The notes beneath the pieces were generated by a model, which worked only from the letters and a program-made list of their open reading frames with translations, made no database searches and was not told where the DNA came from. A DNA stretch of 64,000 nt from Guptibacillus hwajinpoensis. Its GTDB lineage: Bacteria > Bacillota > Bacilli > Bacillales > Guptibacillaceae. The translations under genes and the position numbers were made by a program. This document shows positions 43,764-52,316 of this stretch, piece after piece. Numbering within the stretch: position 1 is the stretch's first letter; each line of letters starts with the position of its first letter. The stretch covers positions 186,001 through 250,000 of the forward strand of contig NZ_JAIVAE010000004.1 of NCBI RefSeq assembly GCF_020171785.1, in the 5' to 3' direction.

Positions 43764-43970
43764 TTGGTGAATAAGAAAATGACCGAAGAAGAAATGGAGC
43801 AGGAAATTCACCGGCTACATCATGTATTAGAAGAGCAAAGTGAAACTTTAAAAAAGTTTACGGGAAAAGGCATGTTCGAAAGAGTGAAAACGGATGGAAA
43901 AGGAACAGTTATTGTGGAATCGGATGATATACAGCAGAGAAAGATGTGGGGCATCGATGATGATGAGTAA
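43764..43970 (+). CDS. hypothetical small protein, 68 aa
   Basis: Starts at TTG 43764 (or GTG 43767) after AAGGAGGGG. The first 33 residues are a likely coiled coil (EEEMEQEIHRLHHVLEEQ). The rest (KGTVIVESDDIQQRKMWGI) is a short beta-like tail with an acidic end. No signal peptide. I do not recognise the family. A REP element with terminator-like tail follows 15 bp later. Confidence 0.65.
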   Translation: MVNKKMTEEEMEQEIHRLHHVLEEQSETLKKFTGKGMFERVKTDGKGTVIVESDDIQQRKMWGIDDDE

Positions 43971-43984
43971 GTAGGAAGCGATGA

Positions 43985-44057
43985 AGGGGTCAGGCTCGAG
44001 CCTGACCCCTCATAAAGATGAAACCACCAAAAGTGTCCTTCACCAAAGGACACTTTT
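43985..44057 (+). repeat. REP element, copy 9, with tail hairpin
   Basis: Perfect core palindrome at 43985-44010, then AAAGATGA and the hairpin AAAAGTGTCC / GGACACTTTTT (44029-44057). It probably terminates the 43764 gene. Confidence 0.85.
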
Positions 44058-44130
44058 TCACATTAATTGTGAAGCATTCCTTCTGCAAAACCCTTACACA
44101 GTAAGGGATTGAGCACAATGAGAGGTGGAG

Positions 44131-44156
44131 GGGGGTCAGACACGAGCCTGACCCCC
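44131..44156 (+). repeat. REP element, copy 10
   Basis: GGGGGTCAG and CTGACCCCC around a mismatched centre, followed by AAAGACAAA. The tail hairpin is missing because the convergent TspO-like gene ends at 44176. Confidence 0.8.
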
Positions 44157-44175
44157 TATAAAGACAAACCCACCT

Positions 44176-44892
44176 TCAAACCGCTTCCGCTCTCATCCTT
44201 CGCCCACGCACCTCCTGCACGACCTTCCAAATCACAAACGCCACAAGTCCAATCATCACAATACTAAGCGTGTAGGTCAGCTGCAACGGTTTGTCGTCTT
44301 TCACAAAGATGCCAAAGTAACCCCACAAAAACACGATCGGGTAGATCAAATCGTCGTTGTAAAGACTAAAGTAGACGGCGAGTCCTGCGCCGATAATGAG
44401 CATAATAATGGTCCAGGTTAGCTCATTCATCCCAAAAATCAGCGATACGTTATTTACATCTGCCACAACGAATACATCCACGATCGTGGCGATCGATGTC
44501 CAGGCGAGGTAGAACGAGAACGGTACGCTGAAAAAGGAAGAGCGTTCAGCATTTTTAGTGATGATGGCGTAAAGGATGGACAGCGTAACCAATGAACCGG
44601 CGATAAAGATGAGCGCCACTGAATCACTGACAAGAACGGCGGTTCCAGATAAAAGCATGCTGCTTGCAAAAAGGTAGGAAATTTTCACATATAGTGCTTG
44701 ATCACACTCACTTGCCGTAAATTGGCGAACGAGTGAGATGAGAAGAAGCAAATAAATCAACAACCAGATTGAAAATGTGTAGCCGGAAGGGGCAATGAGC
44801 ACATCGTTTCCGCCAGACATATCTCCTGAAAAAATAAGAGATGAGGCGATCAAATAGAAGTAAGCCACAATTGTAACGATTTTCATAGTCAT
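44176..44892 (-). CDS. TspO/MBR-like membrane protein
   Basis: 238 residues with about seven membrane segments. APSGYTFSIWLLIYLLLL and SVPFSFYLAWTSIATIVDVF resemble the conserved blocks of the tryptophan-rich sensory protein family (TspO/MBR), though the longer relatives in Bacillaceae have no defined ligand. The C-terminus is basic (KVVQEVRGRRMRAEAV) and probably cytosolic. GGAGGAAACC precedes the ATG at 44892. It stands alone downstream of the gas vesicle cluster on the same strand, separated by a terminator. Confidence 0.7.
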   Translation of the reverse strand: MTMKIVTIVAYFYLIASSLIFSGDMSGGNDVLIAPSGYTFSIWLLIYLLLLISLVRQFTASECDQALYVKISYLFASSMLLSGTAVLVSDSVALIFIAGSLVTLSILYAIITKNAERSSFFSVPFSFYLAWTSIATIVDVFVVADVNNVSLIFGMNELTWTIIMLIIGAGLAVYFSLYNDDLIYPIVFLWGYFGIFVKDDKPLQLTYTLSIVMIGLVAFVIWKVVQEVRGRRMRAEAV

Positions 44893-44954
44893 AACCGGTT
44901 TCCTCCTTCATAGGTCTAAGTATTCGTATGCTACCCTGATTGAAGAAATCCTAT

Positions 44955-44996
44955 GAAAAAAGGGACAGAGAATGGCGATATGCCTTCTCTATCCCT
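44955..44996 (-). terminator. terminator of the gas vesicle cluster
   Basis: On the minus strand AGGGATAGAGAA pairs with TTCTCTGTCCCT, followed by TTTTTT, just after gvpU. Confidence 0.85.
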
Positions 44997-45003
44997 GATT
45001 AAC

Positions 45004-45390
45004 TTATTTTGAATCTGAAATTTTTCCAAGAAAAAATCCGTCTACTTCACTTAATTTTCCTCGCCACACGATCTTTCCCTGTGAAGGCGTTGGTTTGCTA
45101 TCACCGAGGTAAACCTTTGTATTCTTTAAATGAATAAAATTGGTTTGCGAATCGCCGTTATTTTCTAGAGACTGTCCAGCATCCGCAAGTTTTTCACTTA
45201 ACTTCTGAGCGACATCATTGCCGTTACCAATGGAATCGCTCAACGTATCAAAATACTCTTTTGCTGAAATCGTAGTTCCAGTGATCAGTGCACCATTTAC
45301 ATTTAACGTAATATCCAGCGCAAAATCATGTTGATTCGATGCGTGTGTAAAAAATTCAAGAATACTGTCTTTATTTGATTCAAAACCCAT
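45004..45390 (-). CDS. gvpU: gas vesicle protein GvpU
   Basis: 128 residues from ATG at 45390 (AAAGGAGA spaced 7 bases). Last gene of the cluster, in the position of gvpU in B. megaterium. It contains DFALDITLNVNGALITGTTI and QTNFIHLKNTKVYLGDSKPT, a beta-rich protein with a GvpU-like core. In B. megaterium GvpU is a regulatory protein linked to vesicle clustering. No signal peptide or membrane helix, so cytosolic. Confidence 0.85.
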   Translation of the reverse strand: MGFESNKDSILEFFTHASNQHDFALDITLNVNGALITGTTISAKEYFDTLSDSIGNGNDVAQKLSEKLADAGQSLENNGDSQTNFIHLKNTKVYLGDSKPTPSQGKIVWRGKLSEVDGFFLGKISDSK

Positions 45391-45417
45391 GTTCACTTCT
45401 CCTTTCAGTGCAAGTAA

Positions 45418-46386
45418 TTAAGAAGATGTGTCGTCGTTACTAGAAAGTGTCGTTACTTTCTCTTTTTCACGGTTTTGCTCATCATTTTTATCATTCGCTT
45501 TTTTCGAACTGTTCGACTTTCGGGAAGTGCTTCGTTTCTTTTTGTTAGAGGACGATTTCGGTTCTTCCGATTCTTCCTCATCATCTTCTTCCTCGTCCTC
45601 GTCTTCACTATTTTCAGTATCTGCTTTCATCTGCTTATTTCCGGGAGCTTCAGTTTCGTTTTCTTCCTCATCTTCACTTTCTTCCTCTTCATCATCCTGA
45701 TCGTCTTTTTTATTCTCTGGTTTACGAGACGTTTTCTGTTTCTGCTTTTTTGAAGAAGGCTTGTTTTCTTCGTCATCTTCCTCGTCCTCAACACTTTCTT
45801 GAGCGTTGTTTAACTTCTGATTCTCAGGCGTTTCATCTTCGCTTTGCTCGTCATCGCCTTCAACTTCTTCTCCAAGTGCTCTCGTTAATCGATCAAGCTT
45901 TTCTTCGATCTGGCTAAGGCGGTTTTGAAGAGAATCATTTTCTTCTTTCAACGAGTTGTAATCCTCGTTAGAATCCTGCTGTTGGTCAGAATGAGTCTCA
46001 ACCTGTTCTTCAGCTTCAATCGTTGGAGCTGCTTCGTTGGAAGCGAGAGTCGTTTCATTCGTTTCATCGTTTTCTGGAGATTCTTCCTGCTTGTTCCGTT
46101 TAAAAAGGTTAGCGGTTGAAGTTCGAATTGAACCTGCTGCTTGCTTTGACTTTTCTTTCGTCGCTCGTCCAAAATCTTTGCTTTTGTTTTTAAGCTTTTC
46201 TTGATCAATCTTGCCAACTAATCTTTTCCCGTTTTCTGGAGTGGCGAGGTAGCCAACTGTAGCACCAAGAATACTTCCTGTGACGGTTCTTGTAAGTGGT
46301 CCATTTAATCCGGACTTTTTCTTATCCGTTCCATTCTGCTGCTGATCTTGTGTTTGGTTTTCAACTTTTGTGTTTTGTTCTGTCAT
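45418..46386 (-). CDS. gvpT: gas vesicle protein GvpT, long acidic tail
   Basis: 322 residues from ATG at 46386 (GGAGGGA before it). Residues about 30-60 (GPLTRTVTGSILGATVGYLA) are a glycine-rich YtxH-like segment also seen in GvpP. A coiled coil (SLKEENDSLQNRLSQIEEKL) follows. The C-terminal half is a low-complexity acidic and lysine-rich region (EEEESEDEEENETEAPGN, EDEDEEEDDEEESEEPKSSS). The size comes largely from this tail, which is likely disordered. Its position between gvpJ and gvpU supports the name. Confidence 0.85.
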   Translation of the reverse strand: MTEQNTKVENQTQDQQQNGTDKKKSGLNGPLTRTVTGSILGATVGYLATPENGKRLVGKIDQEKLKNKSKDFGRATKEKSKQAAGSIRTSTANLFKRNKQEESPENDETNETTLASNEAAPTIEAEEQVETHSDQQQDSNEDYNSLKEENDSLQNRLSQIEEKLDRLTRALGEEVEGDDEQSEDETPENQKLNNAQESVEDEEDDEENKPSSKKQKQKTSRKPENKKDDQDDEEEESEDEEENETEAPGNKQMKADTENSEDEDEEEDDEEESEEPKSSSNKKKRSTSRKSNSSKKANDKNDEQNREKEKVTTLSSNDDTSS

Positions 46387-46405
46387 GATAAATCCCTCCA
46401 ATAGT

Positions 46406-46732
46406 TTATTTTTCATTTAGATTAAGCCTATTTTGGCTTAAGTTGTTTTCAAGTGCTTCCAATCTTTCTTGTAATTGCTTGTTTTCTTGTTCAAGTGCGG
46501 CTGTTTTGTTATCGGCGGCTTTCGAGCTAAGGTAGGGGTCATTTTCCCACCAGTCCATGCCTATTTCTTTTGCTTTATCAACGGAAGCGACGATTAAGCG
46601 AATCTTAATCGTAAGAAGTTCGACATCAGCGATCCCGACCGTAATATCACCGGCAATCACGACGCCTTTATCTAGCACTTTTTCTAACACATCGACAATC
46701 GTATTTGACTGCATCTGATGCTCAATAGCCAT
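46406..46732 (-). CDS. gvpJ: minor gas vesicle structural protein GvpJ
   Basis: 108 residues, a GvpA-family protein: VDVLEKVLDKGVVIAGDITV followed by GIADVELLTIKIRLIVASVD covers the conserved amphipathic core. The C-terminus is extended by a coiled coil (ALEQENKQLQERLEALENNL) absent from GvpA. GvpJ is a minor shell or nucleation component. ATG at 46732 follows AAAGGAGG. Confidence 0.9.
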   Translation of the reverse strand: MAIEHQMQSNTIVDVLEKVLDKGVVIAGDITVGIADVELLTIKIRLIVASVDKAKEIGMDWWENDPYLSSKAADNKTAALEQENKQLQERLEALENNLSQNRLNLNEK

Positions 46733-46759
46733 CTGAATGCCTCCTTTACCTGAAGCAAA

Positions 46760-47041
46760 TTAAAGCAAGTTGCCAAGTGGGCCTAGATCGATGTTCAAAT
46801 CTTCCGCATCAAGGCCAAATACATCCTTTAACTCTTCCATTTTTTCTTCTAAATTCATTAATGCAACACCGAGGTTCTCAACCTGCTCATCGGTTAACGT
46901 GCCGCCTTCAACACGTCTCATCGCATGTCTCTCGACAATCTGCCGTAGAAGTTCGACGACCGTAAGCACAAGCTGGGCGAGCCCTTGCTCGGCGTTATCA
47001 GGGTCAACGTTGATGCGACCACTCGTCGGGTTGTGCTGCAT
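46760..47041 (-). CDS. gvpK: gas vesicle protein GvpK
   Basis: 93 residues from ATG at 47041, 9 bases after GGAGG. An upstream start is less suitable. RINVDPDNAEQGLAQLVLTV, ELLRQIVERHAMRRVEGGTL and EQVENLGVALMNLEEKMEEL are characteristic of GvpK. GvpK is needed for vesicle assembly and is not a main shell protein. Its start overlaps the end of gvpS by 38 bp. Confidence 0.92.
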   Translation of the reverse strand: MQHNPTSGRINVDPDNAEQGLAQLVLTVVELLRQIVERHAMRRVEGGTLTDEQVENLGVALMNLEEKMEELKDVFGLDAEDLNIDLGPLGNLL

Positions 47042-47282
47042 GATCCAAAGCCTCCCTATCTCGATCAAATTGTTCTGAATTTATGATTTTTCGTGTACCC
47101 TGCTTGTGTTGCACAAGCGTCTCTACAGATGAGATTAGTACGCGTAAGTCGAGGTAGACGAGGTCAACCCCAGCAATGGAGATGATTAAGTCTCCTTTAA
47201 TCGCCACCCCTTTATCAAGAATGACGTCTAAAATATCGATAAGGGCAATGTCTTTATTTTCAATGGTTTCTCGTACCGTCAT
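47004..47282 (-). CDS. gvpS: gas vesicle protein GvpS (GvpA family)
   Basis: 92 residues. IALIDILDVILDKGVAIKGD and LIISIAGVDLVYLDLRVLIS match the GvpA-type core, with a hydrophilic tail. It lies between gvpL and gvpK as in B. megaterium and is probably a minor shell or assembly component. GAGGATGA precedes ATG 47282. Confidence 0.9.
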   Translation of the reverse strand: MTVRETIENKDIALIDILDVILDKGVAIKGDLIISIAGVDLVYLDLRVLISSVETLVQHKQGTRKIINSEQFDRDREALDHAAQPDEWSHQR

Positions 47283-47306
47283 GGCAATTCATCCTCACTG
47301 TCTTCA

Positions 47307-48110
47307 CTAAGAAAAGCTAGAAAAATGGTAGGGTGGCCATGGTCCAGATACTTCAAATTTCCATCCGGCTTCTTCAAAATCTCCCTCGTATTGCTCGACG
47401 TTGTTTAAAAACGTCTCCACGTTAGGCGAAGGGAGGAGAAAAACGCTATTCCACGCCATTTTTTCCTTACGGCCCGTTACATCCTTACCCCAGGTTTTCT
47501 TAATACTTCCGTAGAGAGAAACGCTCTTAAGCTTTTCATGAATGTCTTCACAAAAACGGTTTTTCTCATCTTCGAGTTCTTGATTGATCAGCTCATCCAT
47601 TTTCTTTTTCTCGAAAAATTGTCTGCCACGAGGTAAAACACTAATTTCTTCTCGTTTTGCTTTAATGACCGGATTGCTTTCACTTACTTGCTGCTTGATC
47701 TGCTCGTCATCACAATAAATTTTAAGATTCCATTCTTCGTTTCCATCAAGCAGTTCAAACGTTTCCTTCAGCTTCGTTTTGTTTTTATTAACCGTTTCTC
47801 GTAAGCTTTCTTCATTTTTATAAAGCGTACAGAATTTTAACGGGACAATCGTATATTGCTTCGCGAGCTGTTGCACCGTTTCATGATGATGAAATGCTTT
47901 TTCTTGTAGCCATTCCATATCATTGTTGATTTTGTCGCTAATCGTTTCTTCTGAATAGGCTGCATGATCCAGGTGACAAACGATTGCTGTCACGTCTTCA
48001 TTAGGAAGCATAAAGATCTCGTGCTCACCATCAAACCCTTTTACAGAAGGGAGGGGATGAGTTGCTTCACTTGTTGGGATAAGACCGTATAAGTAGAGGA
48101 GGTCCCCCAT
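47307..48110 (-). CDS. gvpL: gas vesicle protein GvpL (GvpL/GvpF family)
   Basis: 267 residues starting MGDLLYLYGLIP at 48110, after GGAAGGTGA. An ATG at 48125 lies within that site's upstream gene. The segments WLQEKAFHHHETVQQLAKQY, IVPLKFCTLYKNEES and the ending WKFEVSGPWPPYHFSSF define the GvpL/F family. These proteins interact with GvpA and help nucleate vesicles. It begins 4 bp after the gvpG stop. Confidence 0.9.
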   Translation of the reverse strand: MGDLLYLYGLIPTSEATHPLPSVKGFDGEHEIFMLPNEDVTAIVCHLDHAAYSEETISDKINNDMEWLQEKAFHHHETVQQLAKQYTIVPLKFCTLYKNEESLRETVNKNKTKLKETFELLDGNEEWNLKIYCDDEQIKQQVSESNPVIKAKREEISVLPRGRQFFEKKKMDELINQELEDEKNRFCEDIHEKLKSVSLYGSIKKTWGKDVTGRKEKMAWNSVFLLPSPNVETFLNNVEQYEGDFEEAGWKFEVSGPWPPYHFSSFS

Positions 48111-48114
48111 ATCG

Positions 48115-48375
48115 TCACCTTCCATCTTTTTTCGTTAATTCTTCCCATTGCTCCATTTCTCGCTGCTTCGCAATTTCATAGCGCAACAGCAATTCTTCTT
48201 CTTTTTCCGTATAAGCATCTTCTGGCAGTTCGCCAAGCTCGTACATCATTTGAAGCTGAATTAACTTCTTTTGAATGGTAGGAAGATCGTATAATTCTTT
48301 ATCTGCTTCTTCTTTAATTTTCTCACCGACTTTAATGACTAGATCAAAAGGCGCGGTAACCAGTTTGTGTATCAT
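48115..48375 (-). CDS. gvpG: gas vesicle protein GvpG
   Basis: 86 residues, helical and charged (FDLVIKVGEKIKEEADKELY, KKLIQLQMMYELGELPEDAY, TEKEEELLLRYEIAKQREME). Typical GvpG length and pattern. Its start codon overlaps the gvpF stop by one base (TAATG), so translation is coupled. Assembly factor between gvpF and gvpL. Confidence 0.9.
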   Translation of the reverse strand: MIHKLVTAPFDLVIKVGEKIKEEADKELYDLPTIQKKLIQLQMMYELGELPEDAYTEKEEELLLRYEIAKQREMEQWEELTKKDGR

Positions 48376-49142
48376 TACGCTTCTTCTACCTTTAAGTGAA
48401 TGTTGACGAAATTATAGGCGGGCCATGGGCCGGTATAATTAAAATCAACTTTGTCTTTCCACTTCTCATGAGCTTCATTGACCTTTTGATCAAATTCCTG
48501 CTCACGATCGCGGTCTATGAGAAAGGAAGCATTTAAAAGCATTTTTTCACCAAGTGGGTCATTTGCTTTCGCCGACTCTGCCGTTTCTTCTAATGGAACG
48601 AAGATCTCCTGTTCAATTTCTTTTTGAAGGGAGGCGAAGAATTTTTGTGCCATTCCCCCGAGCTGAATGCGCTCATAATACCCAGCCGCTTCTGATTTCC
48701 CTTTGACAGCTGCTGCCATTTTCTCTACCTCAGGGTTGTCGTTCACAGCGGCTTCAAGCCATTCTTTTTTACCAATCACTTTTAATCCAACTTCGATTTT
48801 GCCTTTAATATTCGGAAAAAGGTTCACGAATTGCGGGTAGAGGTTTTCAAGGAGAACCTTTACATCGTCTTTCGATTTAAATACGTTCCCAAAGCTAATT
48901 GGAATAACCGTATCCTTCTGACTCATCACTTGAGAGACGGCGTTCTGATGCGTTAAGAGATTATCTTTCTTTGGATGATAAATTTTCATCGGCACTTCTG
49001 CCGCTACCATCGCGGCATCTTTGTAGCGAATCGTAAAAATGTCACGATTTTCGTTTTCAAGTTCAATTGTGCCAAAATCATCATCCTGGTTCGTTTGAAT
49101 GGCACAAAAAATATAGATTCCCGTTGTTTCTGCTTCACTCAT
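48375..49142 (-). CDS. gvpF: gas vesicle protein GvpF (GvpL/GvpF family)
   Basis: 255 residues from ATG at 49142 (AAAGGAG spaced 8). An upstream start at 49169 overlaps gvpN and lacks a better site. GIYIFCAIQTNQDDDFG, KDTVIPISFGNVFKSKDDVK and the ending FNYTGPWPAYNFVNIHL are GvpF features. It is a paralog of GvpL. GvpF contacts GvpA at early assembly in other organisms. Confidence 0.9.
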   Translation of the reverse strand: MSEAETTGIYIFCAIQTNQDDDFGTIELENENRDIFTIRYKDAAMVAAEVPMKIYHPKKDNLLTHQNAVSQVMSQKDTVIPISFGNVFKSKDDVKVLLENLYPQFVNLFPNIKGKIEVGLKVIGKKEWLEAAVNDNPEVEKMAAAVKGKSEAAGYYERIQLGGMAQKFFASLQKEIEQEIFVPLEETAESAKANDPLGEKMLLNASFLIDRDREQEFDQKVNEAHEKWKDKVDFNYTGPWPAYNFVNIHLKVEEA

Positions 49143-49155
49143 CGTTGACACTCCT

Positions 49156-50067
49156 TTATTCCTTAACAACTTTCATGTTTTCACAAGCATCTCGTATCAC
49201 TTTTTCTACGGATTCTTGGTCTTCTTCTAAGCATTCGCTCATCGTGTGAGCTGTTATATCAAGACATAGACGTTGAAAATCAGCGTTTTGTCCATCTATG
49301 GGAATATCAGATTCAATCGCGAGGGTGGCGATCATCATGGAAGCCCGCAAACTTGGTCCGTGATTCGAACAATGGCTCCGTAACTCTGAGATCATGGAAG
49401 TGACTGCGCGTGCTTCACTCATGACCAGGTTCGCTTTCTCAGATACGATTAGCGCCTCGCGTTCAGGATCTTTGTAATCGACATTGATCGTAATTAGGCG
49501 ATCTAATAAGGCATCCTGCGTTCGGTAAACACCGGCATATTCGGCAGGATTACTGGTGAAAATTACCGAGAATGCAGGGTGAACGCGGATAAAAGGTTCC
49601 GTTAACTTGGAACCGTATAGTGGAAGAATGCCTTCTTCAAGAATCGATAGGAAAAGGTTATTTGTCGTTGGTTGTGAACGCGTAAATTCGTCGTAGACGA
49701 GCGTATAGCCATTTTTCACAGCTTCCAACAAACGCCCATCTCGCCATGTTTCCGTCACGCTTTCATCTTTTTTATAAACCGATCGAACATATTGATCGAC
49801 GACTTTTTTACTTGTATAACCAGTAAAATCACCAATTAAATCTTTGTTATTTAACTCATGATTTCCATGGATAAGCATCACCGGACGATTTCGCTTTTTT
49901 GCTAAAGCTAGGGCAAGAGATGTTTTTCCAGCACCTGATGGGCCGATATAGTGGACAGGATAGCCGGATTTCAGGTACTGAAGTGAACGTGAGAGCAGTT
50001 CCTTTGTTTCGTCATCCTGTATAAGCGCGCGTCGATCCTTTTTCTTGTGATTCGTTAAAACGGTCAC
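49156..50067 (-). CDS. gvpN: gas vesicle AAA+ ATPase GvpN
   Basis: 303 residues from GTG at 50067. MoxR-type AAA+ ATPase with Walker A GPSGAGKTS (near 41-49), Walker B TLVYDEF, sensor region VIFTSNPAEYAGVYRTQDAL and an arginine-rich second domain. GvpN widens or extends vesicles in other species. The gene overlaps the leader of gvpF and is close to gvpR upstream. Confidence 0.93.
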   Translation of the reverse strand: MTVLTNHKKKDRRALIQDDETKELLSRSLQYLKSGYPVHYIGPSGAGKTSLALALAKKRNRPVMLIHGNHELNNKDLIGDFTGYTSKKVVDQYVRSVYKKDESVTETWRDGRLLEAVKNGYTLVYDEFTRSQPTTNNLFLSILEEGILPLYGSKLTEPFIRVHPAFSVIFTSNPAEYAGVYRTQDALLDRLITINVDYKDPEREALIVSEKANLVMSEARAVTSMISELRSHCSNHGPSLRASMMIATLAIESDIPIDGQNADFQRLCLDITAHTMSECLEEDQESVEKVIRDACENMKVVKE

Positions 50068-50090
50068 GTCACATACCTCCTGCTCGTCGC

Positions 50091-50357
50091 CTACATTTCT
50101 TGTCCGATCGCACTTCGATAGCGGACGTCACGTCTCGAGAAAGAGACCACTTCTTTTTCATTATTTAAAAGCACTTCATATGTTCCGAGCATTTCATCTT
50201 TCGCGTACTTTTTCATATATTCTTTTTCTTCGATCACTTCAGCAATCACTTTCCAGCCTTCTTGGTCGTTCATTTCGACGGAAGTAATTTTATGGAGGGG
50301 AGCTACATGCTGGTTAAAAAAATCGGCTACTTGATTCATAATTTCCTTGATTTCCAT
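50091..50357 (-). CDS. gvpR: gas vesicle protein GvpR (GvpO-like)
   Basis: 88 residues: VTSVEMNDQEGW-type core (ITSVEMNDQEGWKVIAEVIE), KEYMKKYAKDEMLGTYEVLL and FSRRDVRYRSAIG are GvpO-family blocks. AGGAGG precedes ATG at 50357. Position between gvpB and gvpN matches gvpR of B. megaterium. Role poorly known, possibly regulatory or assembly. Confidence 0.87.
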   Translation of the reverse strand: MEIKEIMNQVADFFNQHVAPLHKITSVEMNDQEGWKVIAEVIEEKEYMKKYAKDEMLGTYEVLLNNEKEVVSFSRRDVRYRSAIGQEM

Positions 50358-50412
50358 AGTGTCCTCCTATCGTAATAGGGGAGGCGGCGATCCGCCTCAC
50401 AATTGATTTCAG

Positions 50413-50673
50413 TTAAATACTAAACTGTGCGTTACGCTCATTCTGCTGATTCGCGAGACCCTCTTCTTGAACGTCATCACGAAGCAGACCAACGGCTTCC
50501 GCATAACGGAGCCACGTATCGACACTGGCAATGACGACGCGAGCTTCAATCGTAAGAATCTCAATTCCTACAACCGAGACGCGAGCGAAAGCGTCAATGA
50601 CAATCCCCTTATCAAGAATACGGTCGATTACCTCAGCAAGACTTGAACTATCGGCACTTTTTTGAATAGCCAT
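50413..50673 (-). CDS. gvpB: major gas vesicle shell protein, second GvpA-type copy (GvpB)
   Basis: 86 residues from ATG at 50673, 7 bases after GAAAGGAG. The long upstream frame is not used. It is nearly identical to the 51695 product: the core [20 protein letters not shown] is shared, with one V/L change in the middle and a few changes at the tail ([12 protein letters not shown]). It forms the ribbed shell of the vesicle. Gene order places it as gvpB. Confidence 0.93.
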   Translation of the reverse strand: MAIQKSADSSSLAEVIDRILDKGIVIDAFARVSVVGIEILTIEARVVIASVDTWLRYAEAVGLLRDDVQEEGLANQQNERNAQFSI

Positions 50674-50692
50674 CATCATTCTCCTTTCATTC

Positions 50693-51151
50693 TTAAGATG
50701 TGATCCGTTTAATGTCTTTCGACGATTTAATGTTTTCAGAGCTTTTAATTTCAGTGGAGCTTTTAATGTCGAGTGAACTTTTGATATCACTCACGCCTTT
50801 AAGACTTCCAACGCCTTTCACTTTTGTCTTCTTCTGATCAGAATCGGACATTTTTTCCTGGAACTCTTCGCCGGCTTCTTTTGCATTTCCAAGCTTTTCC
50901 CGAACAGATAAAAGCACATCTTGTACTTTCTCTTTCGCGTCTTCCGCTTTAGAATGAACGTTTTCCGCGTTTTCCTCTTTGGTTTTCTCCAATTTCTCAG
51001 AAGCTTCAATGACCTTTGATTGGACGCTGTTCTGCACGTGATCGCGCATATCATCAGCGAATTTTTCCTTTGCCTTGTCCATAACCTTTTCTTTCACCGG
51101 TTCAGGCGTATGTTCCGCGACCTTCTTTGCAATTTTCTTGCTGACACTCAT
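50693..51151 (-). CDS. gvpQ: gas vesicle protein GvpQ
   Basis: 152 residues, mostly a long charged helix ([40 protein letters not shown]). It ends with about five degenerate hexapeptides of the type xDIKSS ([30 protein letters not shown]). The helix part fits GvpQ of B. megaterium in size and position. Role not known. The repeats look like an extendable solenoid or binding tail. Confidence 0.82.
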   Translation of the reverse strand: MSVSKKIAKKVAEHTPEPVKEKVMDKAKEKFADDMRDHVQNSVQSKVIEASEKLEKTKEENAENVHSKAEDAKEKVQDVLLSVREKLGNAKEAGEEFQEKMSDSDQKKTKVKGVGSLKGVSDIKSSLDIKSSTEIKSSENIKSSKDIKRITS

Positions 51152-51176
51152 CGAATTCCCCCTTAAGGGACGTCTG

Positions 51177-51662
51177 TTATTTTGAATCTACTAAGCTAGA
51201 AAGCATGTTTTCAATGCGATCTAATCGTTCGTTTAACTGCTTGTTTTCTTCTTTAATTTCATCGATTTCTTCATTGGAAGAGGAAGCGGCTACTTCATCG
51301 TTCGCTTGTTGCTGTTCTCCGCCGCTCTTTTTCGTTGATGAGAGGAGACGCCCTTCATATTTACTCATATAACCAGTCGCCGTTTGCCTCAACGTAATCA
51401 TGGCTTGTTCTGTTATGAATTCTTGTGCCGATCTTCTTAGTTCCTTACCGGCATTTCTTACTGCTTCGGATTTGCCGAGGCTTTCAACGACTTTTTTGCC
51501 TGTTCCAGGATTTGAAAGTAAGCCAACCCCGGCGCCAACAACGCCACCAATGATGGCGTAATTCATGGACGGGCGTTCACCCGTTTCTTGTTTCTGTTTC
51601 GCGCCGCTTTCGGGCTGCGATAAGATTTTTCCGCTTGTATGATTCACATCGTTTTCACTCAT
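51177..51662 (-). CDS. gvpP: gas vesicle protein GvpP
   Basis: 161 residues. MNYAIIGGVVGAGVGLLSNP is a YtxH-like glycine zipper shared with GvpT. The middle is amphipathic (AVRNAGKELRRSAQEFITEQ) and the end is a coiled coil (EIKEENKQLNERLDRIENML). It follows gvpA by 32 bp, the gvpP position in B. megaterium. Its role in vesicle formation is not established. Confidence 0.83.
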   Translation of the reverse strand: MSENDVNHTSGKILSQPESGAKQKQETGERPSMNYAIIGGVVGAGVGLLSNPGTGKKVVESLGKSEAVRNAGKELRRSAQEFITEQAMITLRQTATGYMSKYEGRLLSSTKKSGGEQQQANDEVAASSSNEEIDEIKEENKQLNERLDRIENMLSSLVDSK

Positions 51663-51694
51663 GTTTTTCCCTCATCTCTATTAGAATGGTTTTA

Positions 51695-51955
51695 TTAAAC
51701 ACTAAACTGAGGTGCACGATCGTTACTTTGCTTCGCCAGACCTTCTTCTTGCACGTCATCTCGAAGTAATCCGACGGCTTCAGCATAACGAAGCCATGTA
51801 TCTACACTTGCAATTACGACGCGAGCTTCAATCGTTAGAATTTCAATCCCAACAAGAGAGACTCTCGCAAATGCATCAATGACAATTCCTTTGTCGAGAA
51901 TACGGTCAATTACTTCCGCCAGACTCGAACTATCGGCACTTTTTTGAATACTCAT
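51695..51955 (-). CDS. gvpA: major gas vesicle shell protein GvpA
   Basis: 86 residues: [20 protein letters not shown] and [20 protein letters not shown] form the conserved amphipathic shell core, followed by [11 protein letters not shown]. It is the first gene of the 14-gene cluster. AGGAGTGG-type site before ATG 51955. It is followed directly by gvpP. A sigma-B-like promoter lies about 80 bp upstream. Confidence 0.95.
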   Translation of the reverse strand: MSIQKSADSSSLAEVIDRILDKGIVIDAFARVSLVGIEILTIEARVVIASVDTWLRYAEAVGLLRDDVQEEGLAKQSNDRAPQFSV

Positions 51956-52036
51956 GCTTCCACTCCTTATTCAAGTTGTTATGCGACTTTTGAACCGGAT
52001 TGTTTTAGTAGAGTTGAACGTTGATTAATTCGGAAT

Positions 52037-52062
52037 ATACCTCGGTCTGACGCTCTTGAAAC
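52037..52062 (-). promoter_or_regulatory. possible sigma-B promoter of the gvp cluster
   Basis: On the minus strand GTTTCA (52062-52057), a 14-bp spacer and AGGTAT (52042-52037) each differ by one base from the sigma-B boxes GTTTAA and GGGTAT. The start would lie about 75 bp before gvpA. The region 51956-52468 otherwise contains AT-rich sequence and a REP element. Confidence 0.35.
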
Positions 52063-52316
52063 CATCCCAAATCCGCTAAAATCTAAAAAGAGACATTTTT
52101 TAAACATCTTTCTAAAGTTTTCAACACTTTTGTAATAAAAGTTTCTATATTCCATAAGGGATTAGGCGATATTTAGACGTTTATTAAGACAAATATTACA
52201 AATATATAACAGTTAATGGACTTTTTTTGATGATTGAAATCGCTTTCTAAAATGTAGTACAAAAGGCAGAGTGGTGGGGGTCGAGGGGGGAAATAAAAGA
52301 GGTAAATGATGGATAA

